37,638 nucleotides of DNA from Saccoglossus kowalevskii (GCF_000003605.2 NW_003134034.1:1-37638), one strand, 5' to 3'; positions 1 through 12,400 are shown, counted from the stretch's first letter. Notes: generated from the letters alone by a model not told the origin. A program made the numbers and translations.

Positions 1-35
1 CCATAGTAGAGCTTAATACAGGAAATCTGACATCA

Positions 36-76
36 CAGTCACCACTGTAGAGCACAATACAGGAACTCTGCCAGCA
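36..76. repeat. First complete monomer (class CACTGTAG / GCACAATA / CTGCCAGCA)
   Basis: This unit sets the register used throughout. It carries T at unit position 11 (CACTGTAG instead of CACAGTAG), GCAC for GCTC at 17-20, and CTGCCA for CTGACA near the end. Many later units show the same combination, for example at 979, 8565, 10410, 10779, 23254 and 23368. In most copies it follows a CATAG/GCTTAA/GACATCA unit and precedes a consensus unit and an AGATCTCAATACGG unit, so it is a reliable marker of HOR position 25. The missing A in CTGCCA removes the TGA stop seen in other units, but the TAG of the same unit remains. Confidence 0.9.
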
Positions 77-1326
77 CAGTCACCACAGTAGAGCTCAATA
101 CAGGAAATCTGACAACACAGTCACCACAGTAGATCTCAATACGGAAAATCTGACAGCACAGTCACCACAGTAGAGCTCAATACAGGAAATCTGACAACAC
201 AGTTACCACATTAGAGCTCAATACAGGAACTCTGACAACACAGTCACCATAGTAGAGCTTAATACAGGAACTCTGACAGCACAGTCACTACAGTAGAGCT
301 CAATACAGGAACTCTGACAGCACAGTCACCACAGTAAAGCTCAATACAGGAACTCTGACAGCACAGTCACCACAGTAGATCTCAATACAGGAACTCTGAC
401 AGCACAGTCACCATAGTAGAGCTCAAAACAGGAACTCTGACAGCACTGTCACCACAGTAGATCTCAAAACAGGAACTCTGACAGCACAGTCTCTACAGTA
501 GAGATCAATACAGGAACTCTGACAGCACAGTCACCATAGTATAGCTTAATACAGGAACTCTGACAGCACAGTCACTACAGTAGAGCTCAATACAGGAACT
601 CTGACAGCACAGTCACTACAGTAGAGCTCAATACAGGAACTCTGACAGCACAGTCACCACAGTAGATCTCACCACGGGAAATTTGACAACACAGTCACCA
701 CAGTAATGCTCACCACGGGAAATCTGACAGCACAGTCACCACAGTAGAGCTCAATACGGGAAATTTGACAACACAGTCACCACAGTAGAGCACAATACAG
801 GAACTCTGACAACACAGTCACCACAGTAGAGATCAATACAGGAAATCTAACAACACAGTCACCACAGTAGAGCTCAATACAGGAACTCTGACAACACAGT
901 CACCACAGTAGAGCTCAATACAGGAAATCTGACAGCACAGTCACCATAGTAGAGCTTAATACAGGAAATCTGACATCACAGTCACCACTGTAGAGCACAA
1001 TACAGGAACTCTGCCAGCACAGTCACCACAGTAGAGCTCAATACAGGAAATCTGACAACACAGTCACCACAGTAGATCTCAATACGGAAAATCTGACAGC
1101 ACAGTCACCACAGTAGAGCTCAATACAGGAAATCTGACAACACAGTTACCACAGTAGAGCTCAATACAGGAACTCTGACAACACAGTCACCACAGTAGAG
1201 CTCATCAGGGGAAATCTGACAGTACAGTCACTACAGTAGAGCTCAATACAGGAAATCTGACATCACAGTCACCACTGTAGAGCTCAATACAGGAAATCTA
1301 ACAACACAGTCACCACAGTAGAGCTC

Positions 1327-1332
1327 AATAAA
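1327..1332 (+). other. AATAAA hexamer within the AATAAAGG monomer class (18 copies in the window)
   Basis: One monomer class changes AATACAGG to AATAAAGG and so creates the sequence of a polyadenylation signal. I found it at 1327, 3500, 4402, 4689, 5878, 8872, 11045, 12521, 16375, 19656, 23634, 24946, 25479, 25889, 28925, 31221, 33066 and 35608. It is listed as a sequence match only; nothing here shows transcription. Confidence 0.6.
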
Positions 1333-4118
1333 GGAAATCTGACAACACAGTCACCACAGTAGAGCTCAATACGGAAAATCTTACAGCACAGTCACCACAG
1401 TAGAGCTCATCAGGGGAAATCTGACAACACAGTCACCACAGTAGAGCTCAATACAGGAACTCTGACAACACAGTCACCACAGTAGAGCTCAATACAGGAA
1501 ATCTGACAGCACAGTCACCATAGTAGAGCTTAATACAGGAACTCTGACAACACAGTTACCACAGTAGAGCTCAATACAGGAAATCTGACAACACAGTCAC
1601 CACAGTAGAACTCAATACAGGAAATCTGACAGCACAGACACCACAGTAGAGCTCAATACGGGAAATCTGACAACATAGTTGCCACAGTAGAGCTCAATAC
1701 AGGAAATCTGACAGCACAGACACCACAGTAGAGCTCAATACGGGAAATCTGACAACATAGTTGCCACAGTAGAGCTCAATACAGGAAATCTGACAGCACA
1801 GTCACCACAGTAGAGTTCAATACAGGAAATCTGACATCACAGTCACCACTGTAGAGCTCAATACAGGAACTCTGCCAGCACAGTCACCACAGTAGAGCTC
1901 AATACAGGAAATCTGACAGCACAGTCACCACAGTAGAGCTCAATACAGGAAATCTGACAACACAGTTACCACAGTAGAGCTCAATACAGGAACTCTGACA
2001 ACACAGTCACCACAGTAGAGCTCATCAGGGGAAATCTGACAGCACACTCACCACAATAGAGCTCAATACAGGAAATCTGACAACACAGTCACCACAGTAG
2101 AGCTCAATACAGGAAATCTAACAACGCAGTCACCACAGTAGAGCTCAAAACAGGAAATCTGACAACACAGTCACCACAGTAGAGCTCAATACAGGAAATC
2201 TAACAACACAGTCACCACAGCAGAGCTCAATACAGGAACTCTGACAACACAGTCACCACAGTAGAGCTCACCACGGGAAATTTGACAACACAGTCACCAC
2301 AGTAAAGCTCAATACAGGAACTCTGACAGCACAGTCACCACAGTAGAGCTCAATACAGGAACTCTGACAGCACAGTCACCACAGTAGAGCTCAAAACAGG
2401 AACTCTGACAGCACAGTCACCACAGTAGAGCTCAAAACAGGAACTCTGACATCACAGTCACTACAGTAGAGATCAATACAGGAACTCTGACAGCACAGTC
2501 ACCATAGTAGATCTTAATACAGGAACTCTGACAGCACAGTCACTACAGTAGAGCTCAATACAGGAACTCTGACAGCACAGTCACCACAGTAAAGCTCAAT
2601 ACAGAAACTCTGACAGCACAGTCACCACAGTAGATCTCAATACAGGAACTCTGACAGCACAGTCACCACAGTAGAGCTCAAAACAGGAACTCTGACAGCA
2701 CTGTCACCACAGTAGATCTCAAAACAGGAACTCTGACAGCACAGTCACTGCAGTAGAGATCAATACAGGAACTCTGACAGCACAGTCACCATAGTAGAGC
2801 TTAATACAGGAACTCTGACAGCACAGTCACTACATTAGAGCTCAATACAGGAACTCTGACAGCACAGTCACTACAGTAGAGCTCAATACAGGAACTCTGA
2901 CAGCACAGTCACCACAGTAGATCTCACCACGGGAAATTTGACAACACAGTCACCACAGTAATGCTCACCACGGGAAATCTGACAGCACAGTCACCACAGT
3001 AGAGCTCAATACGGGAAATCTGACAACACAGTCACCACAGTAGAGCACAATACAGGAACTCTGACAACACAGTCACCACAGTAGAGATCAATATAGGAAA
3101 TCTAACAACACAGTCACCACAGTAGAGCTCAATACAGGAACTCTGACAACACAGTCACCACAGTAGAGCTCAATACAGGAAATCTGACAGCACAGTCACC
3201 ATAGTAGAGCTTAATACAGGAAATCTGACATCACAGTCACCACTGTAGAGCTCAATACGGAAAATCTGACAGCACAGTCACCACAGTAGAGCTCAATACA
3301 GGAAATCTGACAACACAGTTACCACAGTAGAGCTCAATACAGGAACTCTGACAACACAGTCACCACAGTAGAGCTCATCAGGGGAAATCTGACAGCACAG
3401 TCACCACAGTAGAGCTCAATACAGGAAATCTGACATCACAGTCACCACTGTAGAGCTCAATACAGGAAATCTAACAACACAGTCACCACAGTAGAACTCA
3501 ATAAAGGAAATCTGACAACACAGTCACCACAGTAGAGCTCAACACAGGAACTCTGACAGCACAGTCACCACAGTAGAGCTCAATACGGAAAATCTTACAG
3601 CACAGTCACCACAGTAGAGCTCATCAGGGGAAATCTGACAACACAGTCACCACAGTAGAGCTTAATACAGGAACTCTGACAGCATAGTCACTACAGTAGA
3701 GCTCAATACAGGAACTCTGACAGCACAGTCACTACAGTAGAGCTCAATACAGGAACTCTGACAGCACAGTCACCACAGTAGATCTCACCACGGGAAATTT
3801 GACAACACAGTCACCACAGTAGAGCTCAATACGGGAAATTTGACAACACAGTCACCACAGTAGAGCACAATACAGGAACTCTGACAACACAGTCACCACA
3901 GTAGAGATCAATACAGGAAATCTAACAACACAGTCACCACAGTAGAGCTCAATACAGGAACTCTGACAACACAGTCACCACAGTAGAGCTCAATACAGGA
4001 AATCTGACAGCACAGTCACCATAGTAGAGCTTAATACAGGAAATCTGACATCACAGTCACCACTGTAGAGCACAATACAGGAACTCTGCCAGCACAGTCA
4101 CCACAGTAGAGCTCAATA

Positions 4119-4760
4119 CAGGAAATCTGACAACACAGTCACCACAGTAGATCTCAATACGGAAAATCTGACAGCACAGTCACCACAGTAGAGCTCAATA
4201 CAGGAAATCTGACAACACAGTTACCACAGTAGAGCTCAATACAGGAACTCTGACAACACAGTCACCACAGTAGAGCTCATCAGGGGAAATCTGACAGCAC
4301 AGTCACCACAGTAGAGCTCAATACAGGAAATCTGACATCACAGTCACCACTGTAGAGCTCAATACAGGAAATCTAACAACACAGTCACCACAGTAGAGCT
4401 CAATAAAGGAAATCTGACAACACAGTCACCACAGTAGAGCTCAACACAGGAACTCTGACAGCACAGTCACCACAGTAGAGCTCAATACAGGAAATCTGAC
4501 AACACAGTTACCACATTAGAGCTCAATACAGGAACTCTGACAACACAGTCACCACAGTAGAGCTCATCAGGGGAAATCTGACAGCACAGTCACCACAGTA
4601 GAGCTCAATACAGGAAATCTGACATCACAGTCACCACTGTAGAGCTCAATACAGGAAATCTAACAACACAGTCACCACAGTAGAGCTCAATAAAGGAAAT
4701 CTGACAACACAGTCACCACAGTAGAGCTCAACACAGGAACTCTGACAGCACAGTCACCAC
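4119..4760. repeat. Seven-monomer (287-bp) tandem duplication
   Basis: The series CAGTTACC, ATCAGGGG, GACATCA, CACTGTAG/TAACA, AATAAAGG and AACACAGG occurs twice. CTCATCAGGGG starts at 4276 and 4563 (287 bp = 7 units) and AATAAA at 4402 and 4689. Differences are minimal; the CAGTTACC unit reads CACAG in the first copy and CACATT in the second. In other HOR copies AACACAGG is followed by the ATCTTACAG unit, which here appears only after the second copy, so the first AACACAGG unit marks the join. Confidence 0.85.
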
Positions 4761-5151
4761 AGTAGAGCTCAATACGGAAAATCTTACAGCACAGTCACCA
4801 CAGTAGAGCTCATCAGGGGAAATCTGACAACACAGTCACCACAGTAGAGCTCAATACAGGAACTCTGACAACACAGTCACCACAGTAGAGCTCAATACAG
4901 GAAATCTGACAGCACAGTCACCATAGTAGAGCTTAATACAGGAACTCTGACAACACAGTTACCACAGTAGAGCTCAATACAGGAACTCTGACAACACAGT
5001 CACCACAGTAGAGCTCAATACAGGAAATCTGACAGCACAGTCACCATAGTAGAGCTTAATACAGGAACTCTGACAACACAGTTACCACAGTAGAGCTCAA
5101 TACAGGAAATCTGACAACACAGTCACCACAGTAGAACTCAATACAGGAAAT

Positions 5152-5325
5152 CTGACAGCACAGACACCACAGTAGAGCTCAATACGGGAAATCTGACAAC
5201 ATAGTTGCCACAGTAGAGCTCAATACAGGAAATCTGACAGCACAGACACCACAGTAGAGCTCAATACGGGAAATCTGACAACATAGTTGCCACAGTAGAG
5301 CTCAATACAGGAAATCTGACAGCAC
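5152..5325. repeat. Dimer (82-bp) duplication of CAGACACC and TAGTTGCC units
   Basis: The pair CAGACACC/ACGGG plus TAGTTGCC appears twice in a row. The same doubling exists at about 1635-1800, exactly 86 units away (TAGTT at 1676 and 5202). All other copies (9221, near 20,030, 22,300, 29,300, 31,600 and 36,000) have the pair once. The neighbouring GAGTTC unit is also shared (about 1813 and 5339). The two doubled loci therefore derive from one duplication that was later copied as part of a larger block. Confidence 0.85.
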
Positions 5326-7293
5326 AGTCACCACAGTAGAGTTCAATACAGGAAATCTGACATCACAGTCACCACTGTAGAGCTCAATACAGGAACTCTG
5401 CCAGCACAGTCACCACAGTAGAGCTCAATACAGGAAATCTGACAACACAGTCACCACAGTAGATCTCAATACGGAAAATCTGACAGCACAGTCACCACAG
5501 TAGAGCTCAATACAGGAAATCTGACAACACAGTTACCACAGTAGAGCTCAATACAGGAACTCTGACAACACAGTCACCACAGTAGAGCTCATCAGGGGAA
5601 ATCTGACAGCACACTCACCACAATAGAGCTCAATACAGGAAATCTGACAACACAGTCACCACAGTAGAGCTCAATACAGGAAATCTAACAACGCAGTCAC
5701 CACAGTAGAGCTCAAAACAGGAAATCTGACAACACAGTCACCACAGTAGAGCTCAATACAGGAACTCTGACAACACAGTCACCACAGTAGAGCTCAAAAC
5801 AGGAACTCTGACATCACAGTCACTACAGTAGAGATCAATACAGGAACTCTGACAGCACAGTCACCATAGTAGAGCTCAATAAAGGAAATCTGACAACACA
5901 GTCACCACAGTAATGCTCACCACGGGAAATCTGACAGCACAGTCACCACAGTAGAGCTCAATACGGGAAATCTGACAACACAGTCACCACAGTAGAGCAC
6001 AATACATGAACTCTGACAACACAGTCACCACAGTAGAGATCAATACAGGAAATCTAACAACACAGTCACCACAGTAGAGCTCAATACAGGAACTCTGACA
6101 ACACAGTCACCACAGTAGAGCTCAATACAGGAAATCTGACATCACAGTCACCACTGTAGAGCTCAATACAGGAACTCTGCCAGCACACTCACCACAGTAG
6201 AGCTAAATACAGGAAATCTGACAACACAGTCACCACAGTAGATCTCAATACGGAAAATCTGACAGCACAGTCACCACAGTAGAGCTCAATACAGGAAATC
6301 TGACAACACAGTTACCACAGTAGAGCTCAATACAGGAACTCTGACATCACAGTCACTACATTAGAGATCAATACAGGAACTCTGACAGCACAGTCACCAC
6401 AGTAGAGCTCAAAACAGGAACTCTGACATCACAGTCACTACATTAGAGATCAATACAGGAACTCTGACAGCACAGTCACCATAGTAGAGCTTAATACAGG
6501 AACTCTGACAGCACAGTCACCACAGTAATGCGTCACCACGGGAAATCTGACAGCACAGTCACCACAGTAGAGCTCAATACGGGAAATCTGACAACACAGT
6601 CACCACAGTAGAGCACAATACATGAACTCTGACAACACAGTCACCACAGTAGAGATCAATACAGGAAATCTAACAACACAGTCACCACAGTAGAGCTCAA
6701 TACAGGAACTCTGACAACACAGTCACCACAGTAGAGCTCAATACAGGAAATCTGACAGCACAGTCACCATAGTAGAGCTCAATACAGGAACTCTGACAAC
6801 ACAGTCACCACAGTAGAGCTCAATACAGGAAATCTGACAACACAGTCACCACAGTAGAGCTCAATACAGGAAATCTGACAGCACAGACACCACAGTAGAG
6901 CGCAATACGGGAAATCTGAAAACACAGTCGCCACAGTAGAGCTCAATACAGGAAATCTGACAGCACAGTCACCACAATAGAGCTCAATACAGGAAATCTG
7001 ACAGCACAGTCACCACAGTAGAGCTCAATACAGGAACTCTGACAGCACAGTCACCACAGTAGAGCTCAATACAGGAAATCTGACAACACAGTCACCACAG
7101 TAGAACTCAATACAGGAAATCTGACAGCACAGTCACTACAGTAGAGCTCAATACGGGAAATCTGACAGCACAGTTGCCACAGTAGAGCTCAATACAGGAA
7201 ATCTGACAGCACAGTCACCACAGTAGAGCTCAATACAGGAAATCTGACAACACAGTCACCACAGTAGAGCTCAATACAGGAACTCTGACAACA

Positions 7294-9425
7294 CAGTCAC
7301 CACAGTAGAGCTCACCACGGGAAATTTGACAACACAGTCACCACAGTAAAGCTCAATACAGGAACTCTGACAGCACAGTCACCACAGTAGAGCTCAATAC
7401 AGGAACTCTGACAGCACAGTCACCACAGTAGAGCTCAAAACAGGAACTCTGACATCACAGTCACTACAGTAGAGATCAATACAGGAACTCTGACAGCACA
7501 GTCACCATAGTAGAGCTTAATACAGGAACTCTGACAGCACAGTCACTACAGTAGAGCTCAATACAGGAACTCTGACAGCACAGGCACCACAGTAAAGCTC
7601 AATACAGGAACTCTGACAGCACAGTCACCACAGTAGATCTCAATACAGGAACTCTGACAGCACAGTCACCACAGTAGAGCTCAAAACAGGAACTCTGACA
7701 GCACTGTCACCACAGTAGATCTCAAAACAGGAACTCTGACAGCACAGTCACTACAGTAGAGATCAATACAGGAACTCTGACAGCACAGTCACCACAGTAG
7801 AGCTCAAAACAGGAACTCTGACATCACACTCACTACAGTAGAGATCAATACAGGAACTCTGACAGCACAGTCACCATAGTAGAGCTTAAAACAGGAACTC
7901 TGACAGCACAGTCACTACAGTAGAGCTCAATACAGGAACTCTGACAGCACAGTCACCACAGTAAAGCTCAATACAGGAACTCTGACAGCACAGTCACCAC
8001 AGTAGATCTCAATACAGGAACTCTGACAGCACAGTCACCATAGTAGAGCTCAAAACAGGAACTCTGACAGCACTGTCACCACAGTAGATCTCAAAACAGG
8101 AACTCTGACAGCACAGTCACTACAGTAGAGATCAATACAGGAACTCTGACAGCACAGTCACCATAGTATAGCTTAATACAGGAACTCTGACAGCACAGTC
8201 ACTACAGTAGAGCTCAATACAGGAACTCTGACAGCACAGTCACTACAGTAGAGCTCAATACAGGAACTCTGACAGCACAGTCACCACAGTAGATCTCACC
8301 ACGGGAAATTTGACAACACAGTCACCACAGTAATGCTCACCACGGGAAATCTGACAGCACAGTCACCACAGTAGAGCTCAATACGGGAAATTTGACAACA
8401 CAGTCACCACAGTAGAGCACAATACAGGAACTCTGACAACACAGTCACCACAGTAGAGATCAATACAGGAAATCTAACAACACAGTCACCACAGTAGAGC
8501 TCAATACAGGAAATCTGACAGCACAGTCACCATAGTAGAGCTTAATACAGGAAATCTGACATCACAGTCACCACTGTAGAGCACAATACAGGAACTCTGC
8601 CAGCACAGTCACCACAGTAGAGCTCAATACAGGAAATCTGACAACACAGTCACCACAGTAGATCTCAATACGGAAAATCTTACAGCACAGTCACCACAGT
8701 AGAGCTCAATACAGGAAATCTGACAACACAGTTACCACAGTAGAGCTCAATACAGGAACTCTGACAACACAGTCACCACAGTAGAGCTCATCAGGGGAAA
8801 TCTGACAGCACAGTCACCACTGTAGAGCTCAATACAGGAAATCTAACAACACAGTCACCACAGTAGAGCTCAATAAAGGAAATCTGACAACACAGTCACC
8901 ACAGTAGAGCTCAACACAGGAACTCTGACAGCACAGTCACCACAGTAGAGCTCAATACGGAAAATCTTACAGCACAGTCACCACAGTAGAGCTCATCAGG
9001 GGAAATCTGACAACACAGTCACCACAGTAGAGCTCAATACAGGAACTCTGACAACACAGTCACCACAGTAGAGCTCAATACAGGAAATCTGACAGCACAG
9101 TCACCATAGTAGAGCTTAATACAGGAACTCTGACAACACAGTTACCACAGTAGAGCTCAATACAGGAAATCTGACAACACAGTCACCACAGTAGAACTCA
9201 ATACAGGAAATCTGACAGCACAGACACCACAGTAGAGCTCAATACGGGAAATCTGACAACATAGTTGCCACAGTAGAGCTCAATACAGGAAATCTGACAG
9301 CACAGTCACCACAGTAGAGCTCAATACAGGAACTCTGCCAGCACAGTCACCACAGTAGAGCTCAATACAGGAAATCTAACAACACAGTCACCACAGTAGA
9401 GCTCAATACAGGAACTCTGACAACA
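7294..9425. repeat. Quasi-HOR copy, 52 monomers, most complete reference copy
   Basis: I assigned every unit here to a class. Module 1 starts at 7294 with ACCACGGG, TAAAGC (7335), a consensus unit, AAAACAGG (7417), GAGATC (7458), CATAG (7499), CACTAC (7540), TAAAGC (7581), AGATCT (7622), AAAACAGG (7663), CTGTCACC (7704) and GAGATC (7745). A nine-unit block then repeats at 7786-8154. Module 2 runs from CATAG at 8155 through ACCACGGG (8278), TAATGC (8319) and GCACAATA (8401) to CTGCCA (8565). Module 3 runs from 8606 through CAGTTACC (8729), ATCAGGGG (8770), AATAAAGG (8852), AACACAGG (8893), ATCTTACAG (8934), GAACTC (9180), CAGACACC (9221) and TAGTTGCC (9262) to the last unit at 9385. Without the nine-unit duplication the copy is 43 units. 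Confidence 0.85.
7417..8154. repeat. Nine-monomer (369-bp) tandem duplication within a HOR copy
   Basis: Units AAAACAGG/CATCA, GAGATC, CATAG, CACTAC, TAAAGC, AGATCT, AAAACAGG, CTGTCACC and GAGATC occupy 7417-7785 and again 7786-8154. Copy 1 has CAGGCACC in its TAAAGC unit and CCACAG in its later AAAACAGG unit; copy 2 has CACTCACTAC and CCATAG at the matching places. It accounts for nine of the 52 units in this HOR copy. Confidence 0.85.
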
Positions 9426-12400
9426 CAGTCACCACAGTAGAGCTCACCACGGGAAATTTGACAACACAGTCACCACAGTAAAGCTCAATACAGGAACTCT
9501 GACAGCACAGTCACCACAGTAGAGCTCGATACAGGAACTCTGACAGCACAGTCACCACAGTAGAGCTCAAAACAGGAACTCTGACAGCACAGTCACCACG
9601 GTAGAGCTCAAAACAGGAATTCTGACATCACAGTCACTACAGTAGAGATCAATACAGGAACTCTGACAGCACAGTCACCATAGTAGAGCTTAATACAGGA
9701 ACTCTGACAGCACAGTCACCACAGTAGAGCTCAAAACAGGAACTCTGACAGCACAGTCACCACAGTAGAGCTCAAAACAGGAACTCTGACATCACAGTCA
9801 CTACAGTAGAGATCAATACAGGAACTCTGACAGCACAGTCACCATAGTAGAGCTTAATACAGGAACTCTGACAGCACAGTCACTACAGTAGAGCTCAATA
9901 CATGAACTCTGACAGCACAGTCACCACAGTAAAGCTCAATACAGGAACTCTGACAGCACAGTCAACACAGTAGATCTCAATACAGGAACTCTGACAGCAC
10001 AGTCACCACAGTAGAGCTCTAAACAGGAACTCTGACAGCACTGTCACCACAGTAGATCTCAAAACAGGAACTCTGACAGCACAGTCACAACAGTAGAGAT
10101 CAATACAGGAACTCTGACAGCACAGTCACCATAGTAGAGCTTAATACAGGAACTCTGACAGCACAGTCACTACAGTAGAGCTCAATACAGGAACTCTGAC
10201 AGCACAGTCACTACAGTAGAGCTCAATACAGGAACTCTGACAGCACAGTCACCACAGTAGAGCTCAATACGGGAAATTTGACAACACAGTCACCACAGTA
10301 GAGCTCAATACAGGAACTCTGACAACACAGTCACCACAGTAGAGCTCAATACAGGAAATCTGACAGCACAGTCACCATAGTAGAGCTTAATACAGGAAAT
10401 CTGACATCACAGTCACCACTGTAGAGCACAATACAGGAACTCTGCCAGCACAGTCACCACAGTAGAGCTCAATACAGGAAATCTGACAACACAGTCACCA
10501 CAGTAGATCTCAATACGGAAAATCTGACAGCACAGTCACCACAGTAGAGCTCAATACAGGAAATCTGACAACACAGTTACCACATTAGAGCTCAATACAG
10601 GAACTCTGACAACACAGTCACCATAGTAGAGCTTAATACAGGAAATCTGACAGCACAGTCACCACAGTAGAGCTCAATACAGGAAATCTAACAACACAGT
10701 CACCACAGTAGAGCTCAATACAGGAAATCTGACAGCACAGTCACCATAGTAGAGCTTAATACAGGAAATCTGACATCACAGTCACCACTGTAGAGCACAA
10801 TACAGGAACTCTGCCAGCACAGTCACCACAGTAGAGCTCAATACAGGAAATCTGACAACACAGTCACCACAGTAGATCTCAATACGGAAAATCTGACAGC
10901 ACAGTCACCACAGTAGAGCTCAATACAGGAAATCTGACAACACAGTTACCACATTAGAGCTCAATACAGGAACTCTGACAACACAGTCACCATAGTAGAG
11001 CTTAATACAGGAACTCTGACAGCACAGTCACTACAGTAGAGCTCAATAAAGGAACTCTGACAGCACAGTCACCACAGTAAAGCTCAATACAGGAACTCTG
11101 ACAGCACTGTCACCACAGTAGATCTCAAAACAGGAACTCTGACAGCACAGTCACTACAGTAGAGATCAATACAGGAACTCTGACAGCACAGTCACCATAG
11201 TATAGCTTAATACAGGAACTCTGACAGCACAGTCACTACAGTAGAGCTCAATACAGGAACTCTGACAGCACAGTCACTACAGTAGAGCTCAATACGGGAA
11301 ATTTGACAACACAGTCACCACAGTAGAGCACAATACAGGAATTGTGACAACACAGTCACCACAGTAGAGATCAATACAGGAAATCTGACAACACAGTCAC
11401 CACAGTAGAGCTCAACACAGGAACTCTGACAGCACAGTCACCACAGTAGAGCTCAATACGGAAAATCTTACAGCACAGTCACCACAGTAGAGCTCATCAG
11501 GGGAAATCTGACAACACAGTCACCACAGTAGAGCTCAATACAGGAACTCTGACAGCACAGTCACTACAGTAGAGCTCAATACAGGAACTCTGACAGCACA
11601 GTCACCACAGTAAAGCTCAATACAGGAACTCTGACAGCACAGTCACCACAGTAGATCTCAATACAGGAACTCTGACAGCACAGTCACCACAGTAGAGCTC
11701 AAAACAGGAACTCTGACAGCACTGTCACCACAGTAGATCTCAAAACAGGAACTCTGACAGCACAGTCACAACAGTAGAGATCAATACAGGAACTCTGACA
11801 GCACAGTCACCATAGTAGAGCTTAATACAGGAACTCTGACAGCACAGTCACTACAGTAGAGCTCAATACAGGAACTCTGACAGCACAGTCACTACAGTAG
11901 AGCTCAATACAGGAACTCTGACAGCACAGTCACCACAGTAGAGCTCAATACGGGAAATTTGACAACACAATCACCACAGTAGAGCACAATACAGGAACTC
12001 TGACAACACAGTCACCACAGTAGAGATCAATACAGGAAATCTAACAACACAGTCACCACAGTAGAGCTCAATACAGGAACTCTGACAACACAGTCACCAC
12101 AGTAGAGCTCAATACAGGAAATCTGACAGCACAGTCACCATAGTAGAGCTTAATACAGGAAATCTGACATCACAGTCACCACTGTAGAGCACAATACAGG
12201 AACTCTGCCAGCACAGTCACCACAGTAGTGCTCAATACAGGAAATCTGACAACACTGTCACCACAGTAGATCTCAATACGGAAAATCTGACAGCACAGTC
12301 ACCACAGTAGAGCTCAATACAGGAAATCTGACAACACAGTTACCACATTAGAGCTCAATACAGGAACTCTGACAACACAGTCACCACAGTAGAGCTCATC

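Larger units (their letters stand above)
1..2249. repeat. Partial quasi-HOR stretch, left part of array
   Basis: About 55 units precede the first starter monomer at 2250. The window opens inside HOR module 2 (CATAG/GCTTAA then CTGCCA class). At about 241 it changes abruptly to CATAG/GCTTAA/GACAGCA, CACTAC and TAAAGC units, which normally belong to module 1. The order then runs normally through the ACCACGGG and TAATGC units (651 and 692), the GACATCA unit at 938 and module 3. The jump at 241 replaces the usual ATCAGGGG unit after the CAGTTACC unit and is probably an exchange breakpoint. Positions 1-240 repeat at 944-1183 with few differences (offset 943 = 23 units), after which the two copies diverge. 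Confidence 0.85.
2250..7293. repeat. Compound quasi-HOR segment, 123 monomers
   Basis: This segment runs from the starter monomer at 2250 (GAGCTCACCACGGGAAATTT class) to the next at 7294: 123 units plus one inserted base near 6531. It begins with the normal module 1 and module 2 order up to the TAATGC unit at 2947. It then becomes a patchwork: a 7-unit duplication around 4276-4563, a second module 3 with doubled CAGACACC/TAGTTGCC units at about 5160-5325, and a rearranged stretch at 5800-6700 where TAATGC units recur 15 units apart (5899 and 6514). It probably represents more than two HOR copies fused after loss of the intervening starters. Confidence 0.8.

Noticed and set aside
528-568. TATA-like promoter in the CATAGTATAGCTTAATA unit
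   Set aside because: It is a one-base variant of the common CATAGTAGAGC class, recurring at 8155, about 11,195, 21,482 and 23,863, with no other promoter element.
733-773. CENP-B box in ACGGGAAA units
   Set aside because: Only the CGGG half and a few other positions fit the known 17-bp box. The TTCG half is missing in all ACGGG classes I read.
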